Positions 35,706 to 45,364 of a stretch of 55,125 nt of DNA are shown here, one piece after another. A program made the translations under genes and the position numbers. Where the stretch lies: contig DUBX01000028.1 in the NCBI GenBank assembly GCA_012960115.1, positions 1 through 55,125 of the forward strand. The letters are read 5' to 3'. The notes under the pieces are model-generated. The model made no database searches and was not told the DNA's origin. It saw only the letters and a program-made list of their open reading frames with translations. Within the stretch, counting starts at the first letter, position 1. Every line of letters starts with the position of its first letter. This stretch comes from Porticoccaceae bacterium. Lineage in GTDB: Bacteria; Pseudomonadota; Gammaproteobacteria; Pseudomonadales; Porticoccaceae.

Positions 35706-36923
35706 ATGAGTTTTGAGTTAACGCCGCGGGCTGAAGAGATTAATAACAAACTAAAGGCTTTCATGGATGAGCACATTTATCCACGTGAGTCAGATTACGA
35801 CGAATTCACTAACGATCATAAAAATCTCTGGCAATATCCAGAATGGTTTGAAGACCTTAAGGCAGAGGCCCGTAAGCAGGGACTTTGGAATCTATTTCTT
35901 CCAGCTGAATACAAACCTTGGAGTCCCGGCCTGACCAATAGTGAGATAGCGCCGTTATTTGAAACTATGTCTAGGTCTGCTTGGGCCCAGCAAATATTTA
36001 ACTGTAATGCCCCTGATCGCGGCAATATGGAAGTACTTGCCAAGTACGGTACGCCAGAACAGCAAGAGCAATGGCTGATGCCTCTATTGGCGGGAGAGAT
36101 TAGATCGGCTTACGCCATGACTGAACCCGATGTGGCTTCATCTGATGCTACCAATATGGAGCTGAAAATTGAACGTGACGGTGATGAGTATGTGCTCAAT
36201 GGGCGTAAATGGTGGACTACTAATGTCATAGGGCCCAAGTGTAAGTTAATGCTGGTCATGGGTAAATCCAACCCTAACGGTCCTCGACATCAGCAGCATT
36301 CGACCATTTTGGTGCCCACCGGTACCCCCGGAGTGACTATCGCTCGGCCACTTCGAGTGTTTGGTGAATATCATTCGCCAGGTGGTGAAGGTGATGTTAT
36401 TTTTAGAAATGTCCGTGTCCCTGTCACCAACCTTATTTTAGGTGAAGGTAGGGGCTTCGAGATTGCTCAGGGTCGCCTAGGGCCAGGGCGATTTCAGTAC
36501 GCAATGATGTTTGTTGGCATGGCGCAGCGCAGTCTCGAACTTATGTGTGAACGTGCCGTGAGTCGTGTTGCCTTTGGTGAGCAGTTGAGTAAAAAAACTA
36601 GCGTCCAGCACGAAATAGCGCGTAGTCGCTGTGACATTGAACAGTGCCGGTTGCTGGTGCTGTCGGCTGCGGAAAAAATGGATAAATACGGAATTGACGC
36701 AGCGCGTGCTGAAATTTCTATGTTAAAAATAGTAGCTCCAAAGATGTGTGAAGACGTTTCCAGTCGAGCCATGCAAATCTTTGGTGGCATGGGTGTTTCT
36801 CAAGATACTCCATTGGCGCATATTTTTACCGTGAGTCGTTTTTGTAGGATTGCGGATGGCCCAGATGAGGTGCATATGTCGCAGTTGGCAAAACTTACTA
36901 TTCGCGCACTGGGGAGGCAGTAA
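35706..36923 (+). CDS. Acyl-CoA dehydrogenase, ACAD11/LvaC-like
   Basis: A 405-residue FAD enzyme: N-terminal helices, AYAMTEPDVASSDATN (135-150), and the C-terminal signature FGGMGVSQDTPLAHI with ADGPDEVH (383-390). The last two blocks recall the dehydrogenase domain of ACAD11 and LvaC, which work with an APH-fold kinase to dehydrate 4-hydroxyacyl-CoA through a 4-phospho intermediate. A matching kinase gene is at 25237-26277. Otherwise it would be an ordinary alpha,beta-dehydrogenase. Its stop is 2 bp before the next ATG. Confidence 0.92.
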   Translation: MSFELTPRAEEINNKLKAFMDEHIYPRESDYDEFTNDHKNLWQYPEWFEDLKAEARKQGLWNLFLPAEYKPWSPGLTNSEIAPLFETMSRSAWAQQIFNCNAPDRGNMEVLAKYGTPEQQEQWLMPLLAGEIRSAYAMTEPDVASSDATNMELKIERDGDEYVLNGRKWWTTNVIGPKCKLMLVMGKSNPNGPRHQQHSTILVPTGTPGVTIARPLRVFGEYHSPGGEGDVIFRNVRVPVTNLILGEGRGFEIAQGRLGPGRFQYAMMFVGMAQRSLELMCERAVSRVAFGEQLSKKTSVQHEIARSRCDIEQCRLLVLSAAEKMDKYGIDAARAEISMLKIVAPKMCEDVSSRAMQIFGGMGVSQDTPLAHIFTVSRFCRIADGPDEVHMSQLAKLTIRALGRQ

Positions 36924-36925
36924 AG

Positions 36926-38740
36926 ATGGGTGCTATGGGTAACATTAAAGAGGTCTTTCGGGTTATTTCTGATGTGGCTCGGGCTCTACCGGTAGTGATG
37001 GCAAAGCTTCCAGCGAGTAATGATGCCGCCTCAATCGCGATGGTGTTTGAGGATACCGTCGCTCGTCATTCCGATAGAAACATGATCGTCTTTGAGGGTC
37101 GTGAGATTACATGGGGTGCGTTCAATGAGTTGGCCAATTCATTGGCTCATGCATTACTTGACCGGGGTATTAAGCGGCAGGATTGCGTCGCTGTAATTAT
37201 GGAAAACCGCATCGAAATGTTAGCGAGTATAATCGCGCTCCAGAAGATTGGTGCCATTGCTGGTATGGTCAATCCTGGCCTTGTTGGGGCTCAGTTGGCG
37301 CACTGTATTAACGTGACGAAGTCAGTTAAGTGCCTTGCCGGAGAAGAGATATTTGGTAGCGTTCTTGATGTTCGCTCAGACTTAGATATGGAAGACTCAG
37401 ATGTTCTTTGGGTTGCCGATCTACGGGAAGGGCCAGCGCCAGAACCGATGGAAGATATCATGGCTCAGCTTGATCAATATCCTAAGACAAACTTAAACGA
37501 CACTAAGTCCATTTTGGCAGGTGATACAGGATTCTATATTTTCACCTCTGGGACTACGGGGATGCCCAAGGCTGCGAAAATCGGCCAGAGACGTCTGTTA
37601 GCTGCTGGTATGTCGTTTAGTAAAGCGGGTGTAAGGGCGAAGCCAACTGATCGTATGTATCTTTGTCTGCCTCTGTTTCACGGAACAGGATTTATCTGCG
37701 GGGTTAATAGTGCGATATTTAGCGGCGCTTCGATGTTCTTGCGGCGAAAATTCTCGGCCTCAGCTTTTTGGCCGGAGATCCAAAAGTATCAATGCACCAT
37801 CTTTTTTTATGTTGGCGAACTGTGTCGCTATTTGGTGGCTCAGCCACCTTGCCCAGAAGAGCAGAACAACCCCTTAGATAGAGTGTTTGGTAATGGCTTG
37901 CGGCCAGATGTTTGGGATGAGTTCAAACAGCGATTTGGTATTGATCGTGTTTGTGAGTTTTATGGGTCCAGCGAAGGCAATGTTTCATTTATAAACGCCT
38001 TTAATAAAAATAAAACTATTGGCTACTGTCCTGGAACAATCATATTGGTTGAATATGATATTGAGCAGGATGAAATAGTTCTCGATGAAAATGGTAAGTA
38101 CATACAGGTAGAGCCTGGCAAGCCAGGGCTTCTATTGGCAGAGATCGACGACCGCTATCGATTTGACGGCTATACCGATAGCGCAGCGTCAGAGGCAAAG
38201 ACGTTGCGGAATGTTTTAAAAGATAATGATGCTTGGTTTAATACGGGTGACTTAATTACTGAGGTCGACGTGGGTTTTGCCATGGGAAAACCCCACTATC
38301 AATTTGTTGACCGTATTGGTGACACTTTCCGTTGGCGCTCTGAAAATGTTTCTACCAATGAGGTAGGGGAGATTTTGAATGCCAATGAGCAAGTTGAAAT
38401 TGCCAATGTTTATGGTGTTGATATCCCCGCGACGGAGGGCAAGGCCGGTATGGTTTCTCTGGCGCTTAATTCCGGCAAGACGTTCGATCCACGCGAATTC
38501 TCCGCTTATGTCTCTGAAAATTTACCGGGTTTCGCTCAACCTGTTTTCGTGCGAATTCAGGCTGACATTACCACGACGGGGACATTTAAGATGGTAAAAG
38601 GTGATTTGCGCAAGCAAGCGTTCCACTTGGAGCAATTGGGCGACGACACTATCTTCGTGATGATGCCTCGCTCAAAATCATATCAGAAGCTTGATCAGCC
38701 CCTTTACGAGTCCATCCTTGATGGGTCGGCAGGTTATTAA
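36926..38740 (+). CDS. Acyl-CoA synthetase, FATP/very-long-chain type
   Basis: A 604-residue ANL-superfamily ligase that makes acyl-CoA from a carboxylate, ATP and CoA. The P-loop FYIFTSGTTGMPKAAK is at 203-218. CEFYGSSEGNVSF, WFNTGDLI and DRIGDTFRWRSENVSTNEV follow; the last is the FATP/SLC27-like form of the hinge region, and GTFKMVKGDLRK holds the terminal catalytic lysine region. Substrates of this branch are often long-chain acids or sterol side-chain acids. Start: ATG with GGGAGG upstream. Confidence 0.92.
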   Translation: MGAMGNIKEVFRVISDVARALPVVMAKLPASNDAASIAMVFEDTVARHSDRNMIVFEGREITWGAFNELANSLAHALLDRGIKRQDCVAVIMENRIEMLASIIALQKIGAIAGMVNPGLVGAQLAHCINVTKSVKCLAGEEIFGSVLDVRSDLDMEDSDVLWVADLREGPAPEPMEDIMAQLDQYPKTNLNDTKSILAGDTGFYIFTSGTTGMPKAAKIGQRRLLAAGMSFSKAGVRAKPTDRMYLCLPLFHGTGFICGVNSAIFSGASMFLRRKFSASAFWPEIQKYQCTIFFYVGELCRYLVAQPPCPEEQNNPLDRVFGNGLRPDVWDEFKQRFGIDRVCEFYGSSEGNVSFINAFNKNKTIGYCPGTIILVEYDIEQDEIVLDENGKYIQVEPGKPGLLLAEIDDRYRFDGYTDSAASEAKTLRNVLKDNDAWFNTGDLITEVDVGFAMGKPHYQFVDRIGDTFRWRSENVSTNEVGEILNANEQVEIANVYGVDIPATEGKAGMVSLALNSGKTFDPREFSAYVSENLPGFAQPVFVRIQADITTTGTFKMVKGDLRKQAFHLEQLGDDTIFVMMPRSKSYQKLDQPLYESILDGSAGY

Positions 38741-38774
38741 TTACGTAACAGTATGATTTTTAGGAGATAGAGTA

Positions 38775-39602
38775 ATGAGTTTTTCGTCAGACTTGATCAC
38801 AATAGAAAAAACTGGTGCCGTTGGCACTGTTTGGCTTGACCGGCCTGAAAAATACAACGCTCTATCTGAGGAGTTTTGGTTAGCTCTCCCTCAGGCGTTA
38901 GCTGCCCTTGAAGGGGATGAAAGCATTCGGGCCATTGTTTTGGCCGGCAAAGGCAAGCATTTTTGCGTTGGAATTGATCTAGTTCAAAGCGGGATGGGTT
39001 CACACCAAAAGCCCAAAGGCGCTTCTGAGGCGGTCGCCAACCTAAAACAGCTGCAATTTACTAGCCAGTTTCAAGATGCTATATCATCCCTTGCTAAATG
39101 CGCGTTGCCAGTCATTGCAGTGATCCACGGCCACTGCTTGGGGGCGGGGATTGATATGATCACTGCATGTGATATAAGAATCGCCGCAGCGGACAGTAAT
39201 TTTAGTGTACGTGAGACTCGGATTGGTTTGGTCGCGGACGTAGGCACGTTGCAGCGATTACCTAAGATACTAAACGCGGGTCACGTGGCAGAGCTAGCCT
39301 ATAGTGCTAAAGACATTAATGCCGCTCGTGCAGAAAAGATTGGCTTGGTAAATGACGTTTATGAGTCTTTTGAGGCGACTTATGCCGCAGGACTGGCATT
39401 GGCTAATGAGATAGCTGCAAATCCCCCTATGGCTGTTCGTGGCACTAAATTCATACTCCAACAGAGTGAGACATTGACGACGGAGCAAAGTTTGCTCATG
39501 AATGGCATGTTTACCCTGATGACCAGCTTGAAATCCGATGATTTACAAGAATCTATGCGGGCGTTTGGTGAGAAGAGACCGCCTAAATATACCGGGACCT
39601 GA
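38775..39602 (+). CDS. Delta3,5-delta2,4-dienoyl-CoA isomerase-like crotonase
   Basis: A 275-residue crotonase-fold enzyme. D127 (GAGIDM), E147 (VRETRIG) and D155 (VADVGTLQRLPK) reproduce the spacing of the three acidic residues of rat ECH1 (D176, E196, D204). This predicts isomerisation of 3,5-dienoyl-CoA to 2,4-dienoyl-CoA, a step needed for odd-position double bonds. A generic hydratase label would miss this. It lies in the beta-oxidation run, 34 bp after the ligase. Confidence 0.88.
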   Translation: MSFSSDLITIEKTGAVGTVWLDRPEKYNALSEEFWLALPQALAALEGDESIRAIVLAGKGKHFCVGIDLVQSGMGSHQKPKGASEAVANLKQLQFTSQFQDAISSLAKCALPVIAVIHGHCLGAGIDMITACDIRIAAADSNFSVRETRIGLVADVGTLQRLPKILNAGHVAELAYSAKDINAARAEKIGLVNDVYESFEATYAAGLALANEIAANPPMAVRGTKFILQQSETLTTEQSLLMNGMFTLMTSLKSDDLQESMRAFGEKRPPKYTGT

Positions 39603-39650
39603 TCGACCCGATACCTATGACTTTTTAGTAATCTACCCAGAGAGGACGTT

Positions 39651-40859
39651 ATGAGTAATACCGCATATATTTATGATGCTGTGCGAACCCCGCGCAGTAA
39701 AGGCAAGCCAGGTGGGACACTTCATGAAGTGAAGCCAATAGACCTGGGAGCAGTTGTACTACGTGCATTGCAAGAGCGTAATGATCTGGATACTTCCTAT
39801 GTCGATGATGTTGTCATGGGATGTGTATCGCCGGTGGGTGAGCAAGGCAGTGATATTGCCAAGATGATCGTACAAAATGCGGGTTGGCATGAATCTGTTG
39901 CTGGTGTCCAGCTTAATAGGTTCTGTGCTTCTGGTTTAGAGGCTGTGAACACCGGCGCGCAAAAAGTCGCGTCAGGTTGGGAGCAATTGGTTGTCGCCGG
40001 TGGCGTAGAATGTATGTCACGGGTCCCGATGGGGTCTGATGGCGGCGCAATGATGGGTGATGCGGCCTTTGCTATTCAAGAGAGTTTCGTTCCTCAGGGT
40101 ATTGGGGCGGACACCATTGCGACTATTGATGGCTACACTCGCGAGGATGTTGATAGTTATGCCGTGGAGTCTCAGCGTCGTGCTACTCATGCTCGAGATA
40201 GCGGTTACTTTGATGGCTCTGTTGTTCCTGTAAAAGACAAAAATGGTCTCATGATTCTAGAGCGTGATGATTTCATCAAGCCAGAGACCACTATGGAGAT
40301 ATTGGGTGGATTGAGAGCCTCTTTCGAAATGATGGGAAACATGGCGTTCGATGAAATTATACTAAAGAAATACAATACTTTAGAGAAAATATCTCATGTA
40401 CATACCCCAGGTAATTCGTCAGGCATTGTAGACGGTGCGAGCGCTGTACTGATCGGTTCAGCGCAGGCCGGTAAAGATCTTAATTTAACACCTCGGGGCC
40501 GGATTGTGGCTGGATCTATACTCGCGTCAGACCCCGTTATTATGCTCGCAGGCCCTGGGCCAGCCGCACTCAAATGTCTAAAAACGGCAGGCTTAACACC
40601 TAAAGATATCGACCTTTGGGAAATCAACGAAGCATTTGCATCAGTTGCCTTGCGGTACATGAAAGACTTAGATATCGATCATTCAATTACTAATGTGAAT
40701 GGCGGATCTATCGCAATGGGACATCCACTAGGAGCAACAGGTGCGATGCTGGTCAGCACTATGCTGGACGAACTAGAGCGCCGGCAACTTAAGCGAGCCA
40801 TGTTGTCGCTTTGTGTGGGCGGTGGTATGGGGATTTCCTGCATTATAGAGCGCGTGTGA
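39651..40859 (+). CDS. Acetyl-CoA acyltransferase (thiolase)
   Basis: A 402-residue thiolase that cleaves 3-ketoacyl-CoA. Nucleophile C92 ([12 protein letters not shown]), H358 ([15 protein letters not shown]) and C388 (SLCVGGGMG) are present, with EINEAFAS between. Degradative thiolase (FadA-like) length. It precedes the multifunctional protein gene, the usual FadA/FadB partnership. Confidence 0.95.
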   Translation: MSNTAYIYDAVRTPRSKGKPGGTLHEVKPIDLGAVVLRALQERNDLDTSYVDDVVMGCVSPVGEQGSDIAKMIVQNAGWHESVAGVQLNRFCASGLEAVNTGAQKVASGWEQLVVAGGVECMSRVPMGSDGGAMMGDAAFAIQESFVPQGIGADTIATIDGYTREDVDSYAVESQRRATHARDSGYFDGSVVPVKDKNGLMILERDDFIKPETTMEILGGLRASFEMMGNMAFDEIILKKYNTLEKISHVHTPGNSSGIVDGASAVLIGSAQAGKDLNLTPRGRIVAGSILASDPVIMLAGPGPAALKCLKTAGLTPKDIDLWEINEAFASVALRYMKDLDIDHSITNVNGGSIAMGHPLGATGAMLVSTMLDELERRQLKRAMLSLCVGGGMGISCIIERV

Positions 40860-40912
40860 TCGATCACGTGTCGCCAAAGATGATGACTACAGAATTTTAA
40901 AGGGTTTAGATA

Positions 40913-43051
40913 ATGAGTGTTTTTAAGTACGAAAAGGACGAGCAGGGTATTGTCACTGTGACAATGGATATGACTGGACCTGTCAATGCGATCAATGCGG
41001 AATACAGCGGTGCCATGGACGAAACAGTGGGTCGCTTAGAGGCTGAAGAAGGTTTGTCGGGTGTCGTATTTGCCTCGGCGAAAAAGGTGTTCTTTGCTGG
41101 TGCCGATCTTAACGAGTTAGTGTTGATTGATGCTAGTGATGGCGAGGCTCTATTTACTAACGGAGAGCTTATTAAGGGGCATTTTAGGCGGTTGGAGAAA
41201 CTTCCTGTTCCGGTTGTTGCTGCCATTAATGGTGCCGCCTTAGGCGGTGGTTATGAGCTATCACTTGCCTGCAACCACCGCATTGCCTACAACCATAAAT
41301 CCGTACAGATCGGTCTTCCTGAGTGCGCGATAGGCGTTTACCCCGCTGGTGGAGGTGTGGTTCGCTTAACCAAATTGATTGGTGTGGAAAAATCGTTAGA
41401 CATTATATTGAAAAGTCAGCGACTAACGCCGGAAAAGGCATTAGCCGGTGGCCTGATCGATCAATTAGTTGATTCAATTGATGATCTTATACCGAGTGCT
41501 AAAACGTGGATTCTTGAAAATCAAGATCATTGTGATCAGCCGTGGGACAAGAAGGGGTTTAAGATTCCTGGTGGGGCCATTAATTCGCCGCGTAACGCAC
41601 AGTTTGCCGGTATGGCGCCAACTATGCTGCATAAACAGACTCGCGGTTTAATGCCGCAAATGACCGCCGCGATGGACATTGCCTTCCAGTCTACTATGTT
41701 CGATATCGATACTATGTTGCGTATCGAAGGTCGTGAGTTTATCAAGATTGTCACTGGGCCAGTGGCAAAAAACATGATTACAGCTTTCTTCTTCCAGTTG
41801 GGTAAGATTAACGCAGGTGCCAGTCGGCCGAAGGGAATTGAAAAGAGTCCCACACGTAAGGTTGGTATTTTGGGTGCAGGTATGATGGGCCAGGGTATTG
41901 CTTATGTTTCTGCCAAGGCAGGCATTGAGGTGGTATTAAAGGATATGACTCAAGAAGCTGCGAATAAGGGCAAGGCTTATTCTGAAACCTTAGTGAACAA
42001 AGCGGTGAAACGTGGAAAGATGTTTCAGTCGCAGGCAGATACTTTGTTAAAGCTTATTACACCCACGGCCCAAGATGAGGACTTAAGGGGCTGTGATCTA
42101 ATAATAGAAGCTGTCTTTGAGAATGTTGAGCTTAAAAATAGGATTATCGCTAATACTGAGCAGTACCTGTCAGACGATGGCTTTTGGGGTTCAAACACCT
42201 CAACGCTGCCCATTACTAAGCTGTCAGAAGCGGCTGTAAGGCCAGAGAACTTCGTCGGCATCCACTTCTTCTCCCCGGTGGACAAAATGCCGCTTGTTGA
42301 GATTATCGTGGGTGATGAGACCAGTGATGAGGCCTTGGCTAAGGCGTTTGATTTTACCCAGCAAATTCGTAAAACGCCTATCGTGGTCAATGATTCTCTG
42401 GGTTTCTTTACCTCACGAACCTTTGGTACCTATCTAGATGAGGGTTTGCAGCTTCTCACCGAGGGCGTTCACCCAGTTAAAATTGATAATATGGGTAAGG
42501 CTATAGGGATGCCCGTGGGGCCTCTACAGGTCGGCGACGAGACTAGCCTGGAGCTGGCTCGTAAGGCCGGAGAAACCTGGGCAGAGATGGGTGTTGAGGA
42601 CAAGTGGGGTAACGGAGATGTTACTCGCCGTGTGATCAAAGATATGATTACTGATAATGGCCGTGGTGGCCGTCATCACGGTGGCGGATACTATGAATAC
42701 CATGCTGATGGATCAAAGAATATCTGGCCCGGGTTATATGACCTGTACTACAAAGAAGCTACCTATGTGTCTGACGAAGATATAAAGGATCGGTTAATGT
42801 TCCGTCAAGTGATTGAGGCACTTAAATGCCTTGAAACCGGGGTTTTGAGATCGGTTGCAGACGGCAATATCGGCTCGATTATGGGTATTGGCGCGCCAGC
42901 TCATACCGGGGGTCTGATTCAGTACGTAAACACCTATGGGTTTAATAAGTTCGCGGTTCGCTGTGATGAGCTTGCCGATAATTATGGCGAGCGCTTTACT
43001 TGCCCTGAGATAGTCAGGACGCATGCTAAAAGTGGCGAGTTAATGCTGTAG
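40913..43051 (+). CDS. Multifunctional beta-oxidation protein (FadB/FadJ-like)
   Basis: A 712-residue fusion of enoyl-CoA hydratase and L-3-hydroxyacyl-CoA dehydrogenase. Hydratase acids E115 (GGGYELSLAC) and E137 (GLPECAIG) are present. The NAD-binding start VGILGAGMMGQGIAYVSAKAG lies near residue 318; NTSTLPI and GIHFFSPVDKMPLVEI mark the dehydrogenase site. It is probably the partner of the thiolase encoded 53 bp upstream. A second, distinct homologue is at 50565-52634. A very strong terminator follows. Confidence 0.95.
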   Translation: MSVFKYEKDEQGIVTVTMDMTGPVNAINAEYSGAMDETVGRLEAEEGLSGVVFASAKKVFFAGADLNELVLIDASDGEALFTNGELIKGHFRRLEKLPVPVVAAINGAALGGGYELSLACNHRIAYNHKSVQIGLPECAIGVYPAGGGVVRLTKLIGVEKSLDIILKSQRLTPEKALAGGLIDQLVDSIDDLIPSAKTWILENQDHCDQPWDKKGFKIPGGAINSPRNAQFAGMAPTMLHKQTRGLMPQMTAAMDIAFQSTMFDIDTMLRIEGREFIKIVTGPVAKNMITAFFFQLGKINAGASRPKGIEKSPTRKVGILGAGMMGQGIAYVSAKAGIEVVLKDMTQEAANKGKAYSETLVNKAVKRGKMFQSQADTLLKLITPTAQDEDLRGCDLIIEAVFENVELKNRIIANTEQYLSDDGFWGSNTSTLPITKLSEAAVRPENFVGIHFFSPVDKMPLVEIIVGDETSDEALAKAFDFTQQIRKTPIVVNDSLGFFTSRTFGTYLDEGLQLLTEGVHPVKIDNMGKAIGMPVGPLQVGDETSLELARKAGETWAEMGVEDKWGNGDVTRRVIKDMITDNGRGGRHHGGGYYEYHADGSKNIWPGLYDLYYKEATYVSDEDIKDRLMFRQVIEALKCLETGVLRSVADGNIGSIMGIGAPAHTGGLIQYVNTYGFNKFAVRCDELADNYGERFTCPEIVRTHAKSGELML

Positions 43052-43060
43052 CATATTGTT

Positions 43061-43111
43061 GACGTAAAAAAACCTGACTAGTAGATAACGCTAGCCAGGT
43101 TTTTTTACGTC
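43061..43111. terminator. Long bidirectional terminator
   Basis: A 21-bp stem (43061-43081 with 43091-43111, one mismatch/wobble pair) contains A7 on one arm and T7 on the other around a 9-nt loop. It lies between the multifunctional beta-oxidation gene and the minus-strand quinoprotein locus and would end both transcripts. Confidence 0.93.
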
Positions 43112-43112
43112 A

Positions 43113-43313
43113 CTACATTATGAAAGTGCGAGTCGCGTTTAAAAGTTCTGGGAACATTGCCCCTAGTTTGGCCATCCAGAAGTTAAACCAATACTCAATT
43201 TTTTGTAAAAAAGTAAGCTCAAGCCGGTCAGGCAAGTTCTGCTGTTTGTCATCTAGATAGGCATGTATAGCGTCGACATCATCCACTCCAAGTGTCTCGT
43301 AAAAACCGATCAT
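43113..43313 (-). pseudogene. Frameshifted 3' part of the quinohemoprotein dehydrogenase
   Basis: A 66-residue frame beginning MIGFYETLG and continuing DDVDAIHAYLDD, which is the normal end of the cytochrome c domain of the preceding gene read in the -1 frame. Its first Met, in the context KGMIGF, aligns with the likely axial haem ligand. The last about 35 residues are an extra hydrophobic/aromatic tail. The ATG overlaps the upstream stop (ATGA), so coupled translation is possible, but a free 66-residue fragment has no sensible role alone. Confidence 0.75.
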
Positions 43314-45316
43314 TCCTTTGTGCGTGTGCCACCAATGACTATTGATGCGAAATCATTGTGAGTTTGTTCGCTCATATACCGAAGGTTTGGCACAACGTAG
43401 TTACTTAAGGCATTAATGCCATGACAGGAGGCGCAGTTGTTGTGGTAGATCGACTCGCCCAGCTTGATCAAATCAGGGTCTGTATTAGCGGCGTGACCAA
43501 GCGCTCTAATGGTCGTTAGGTCCTCATTAGCCACTGGGTTTGTTTGATTAAACTGTTCCTTTTTGAATACCAGGAGTTTATTTTGGTTGGTTTTGTTGCG
43601 CTGCAGTTCATCGCCAACGGTTATCATGACGGTTCCTCCGCTGCCTTGCGCAACTGCGACATATTGTTCGCCATCAAGCTCAAACGTCATTGGGCCCGCA
43701 AGAACAGCGCTGTCAGACTTGTATTGCCAAAGTTTTTCACCGTCATAGGCATCATAAGCGGAAAAGGTACCATCCCAGGTCCCTTGAAAAACCAGATCTC
43801 CAGCGGTACTTAAAATGCCTCCGTTGGATGGTTTAGCGTGCTGTACCTGCCAGACCCGTTGTTTCTTAATAGGGTCCCAGGCCACTAACTCACCATAAAT
43901 TAGCGCATCCATAGATGCTCTGGCTGCAACCCAGCTTTTTGGCTCACGATTAGTATTCAAATCGACGCCCGTATTCCAGCGATTCACTCGGTACATGACT
44001 TCTTCCACGGCGCTAAAGTAAGCAGGAATGTTCTGCGCTGGAATATACATAAGACCGGTTTTGGCGCTAAACGACATAGGTTGCCAGTTATGAGCGCCAT
44101 AGGGAGAGGGCCAAATGTAGCTGCCGCCATTCTTTTGGTAGTCAGCAAATTTACTCTCCACAGGTCGGCCTGTTTCCATGTCGACATGTGTGGCCCAGGT
44201 GGCCTTAGCAAACTTCTCGGCTGACAGTAGCTCTCCCGTTTTACGATCTAAAACATAAAAGAATCCATTTTTGGGTGCCTGCATAATCACTGAGCGCGGC
44301 TCACCATTTATCTCTAATTCTGCTAATACTAACTGCTGTGTTGCGGTGTAATCCCAGTTATCTGCAGGCGTCACTTGATAATGCCAGACATACTCGCCAG
44401 TATCCGGGCGCAGCGCGACTATGGAACTTAGATAGAGGTTGTCGCCACCGCCAGGGCTGCGTAGATCTCGATTCCAGGGCGACCCATTACCGGTGCCGAT
44501 GTAGAGTAAGTCTAACTCTGGATCATAAACCAATGAGTCCCAAGCAGTGCCTCCACCGCCACCAAGCTTATACCATTCATCGCCGCTCCAGGTTTCAAGC
44601 GCCGCCTCCAGGGCAGGGCTCTCTTGAGGTTTATTGCGGTCACCAGGCACTGTGTAGAAGCGCCATTTCATCTCGCCGGTATTAACGTCATAGGCACTAA
44701 CGTAGCCGCGCACGCCTAGTTCAGCTCCACCGTTGCCGACAATAACCATGCCCTTAACAATACGTGGGGCACCCGTGACACTATAATTACCGTCAGTTGG
44801 GGTGCTTTGAATAGACCAGTTTTCTTCGCCGGTTTTCGCATCCAAGGCAATCAACCTGCCGTCTAGCGCGCCAAAGAAAACTTGCAGAGGCGCATTCGTG
44901 TTGTCTTGCCATATGGCAACACCACGGTTGACCGGGCCACAACATGTCTTGGCTAACTGTGCTTTGGGTACTTTAGCGTCGTAATGCCATAGTTCTTGTC
45001 CCGTTCGCGCATCCAGCGCGTGAACATGACTCCAGCCAGTACTCACGTAAATGACACCATTGTGAACTATGGGTGTTGCTTCCATGCCCCGTGCGGTATC
45101 AAACTTAAACGACCAGGCTAAATCCAGTTCGCCAATATTATCGCGATTTATGTTATCCAGAGGGCTAAAGCGTTGCTCCCGATAGGTCCGGCCATAGCTC
45201 AACCATTCACCACCGGGCTCGACGATAGCTTGTTGATTGACTGTTTGTGGTGTCTGAGTGGCAATAACGCTGGTGCTAAGCGCTAAGGTTAAGGCAAAGA
45301 GAGAAAACGTTCTCAT
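43310..45316 (-). CDS. PQQ-dependent quinohemoprotein alcohol dehydrogenase (truncated by frameshift)
   Basis: Periplasmic eight-bladed propeller enzyme oxidising alcohols with PQQ and passing electrons to a C-terminal haem c. A signal peptide ends near SVIA (residue 19). The vicinal disulfide C125-C126 (KTCCGPVNRG), the catalytic base D322 (PADNWDYTATQ) and the haem site C628-ASC631-H632 are present. The frame stops at residue 668 inside the cytochrome domain; the rest lies in the -1 frame (43113-43313). Losing one A from CAAAAGG would explain it. Without the downstream part the haem lacks its Met ligand. Confidence 0.9.
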   Translation of the reverse strand: MRTFSLFALTLALSTSVIATQTPQTVNQQAIVEPGGEWLSYGRTYREQRFSPLDNINRDNIGELDLAWSFKFDTARGMEATPIVHNGVIYVSTGWSHVHALDARTGQELWHYDAKVPKAQLAKTCCGPVNRGVAIWQDNTNAPLQVFFGALDGRLIALDAKTGEENWSIQSTPTDGNYSVTGAPRIVKGMVIVGNGGAELGVRGYVSAYDVNTGEMKWRFYTVPGDRNKPQESPALEAALETWSGDEWYKLGGGGGTAWDSLVYDPELDLLYIGTGNGSPWNRDLRSPGGGDNLYLSSIVALRPDTGEYVWHYQVTPADNWDYTATQQLVLAELEINGEPRSVIMQAPKNGFFYVLDRKTGELLSAEKFAKATWATHVDMETGRPVESKFADYQKNGGSYIWPSPYGAHNWQPMSFSAKTGLMYIPAQNIPAYFSAVEEVMYRVNRWNTGVDLNTNREPKSWVAARASMDALIYGELVAWDPIKKQRVWQVQHAKPSNGGILSTAGDLVFQGTWDGTFSAYDAYDGEKLWQYKSDSAVLAGPMTFELDGEQYVAVAQGSGGTVMITVGDELQRNKTNQNKLLVFKKEQFNQTNPVANEDLTTIRALGHAANTDPDLIKLGESIYHNNCASCHGINALSNYVVPNLRYMSEQTHNDFASIVIGGTRTKE

Positions 45317-45364
45317 GTAACTTTCCTTTAAATGTTTTTATTATTATTTTGGAGATCCATAGCT

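Noticed and set aside
43113..43313. Independent small gene of 66 codons
   Set aside because: Sequence is the missing end of the cytochrome c domain in the -1 frame, so it is treated as part of a frameshifted gene.
43290..43330. Programmed -1 frameshift site
   Set aside because: No canonical X-XXY-YYZ heptamer (sequence is ACAAAGG) and no evident downstream stimulator; an indel is simpler.
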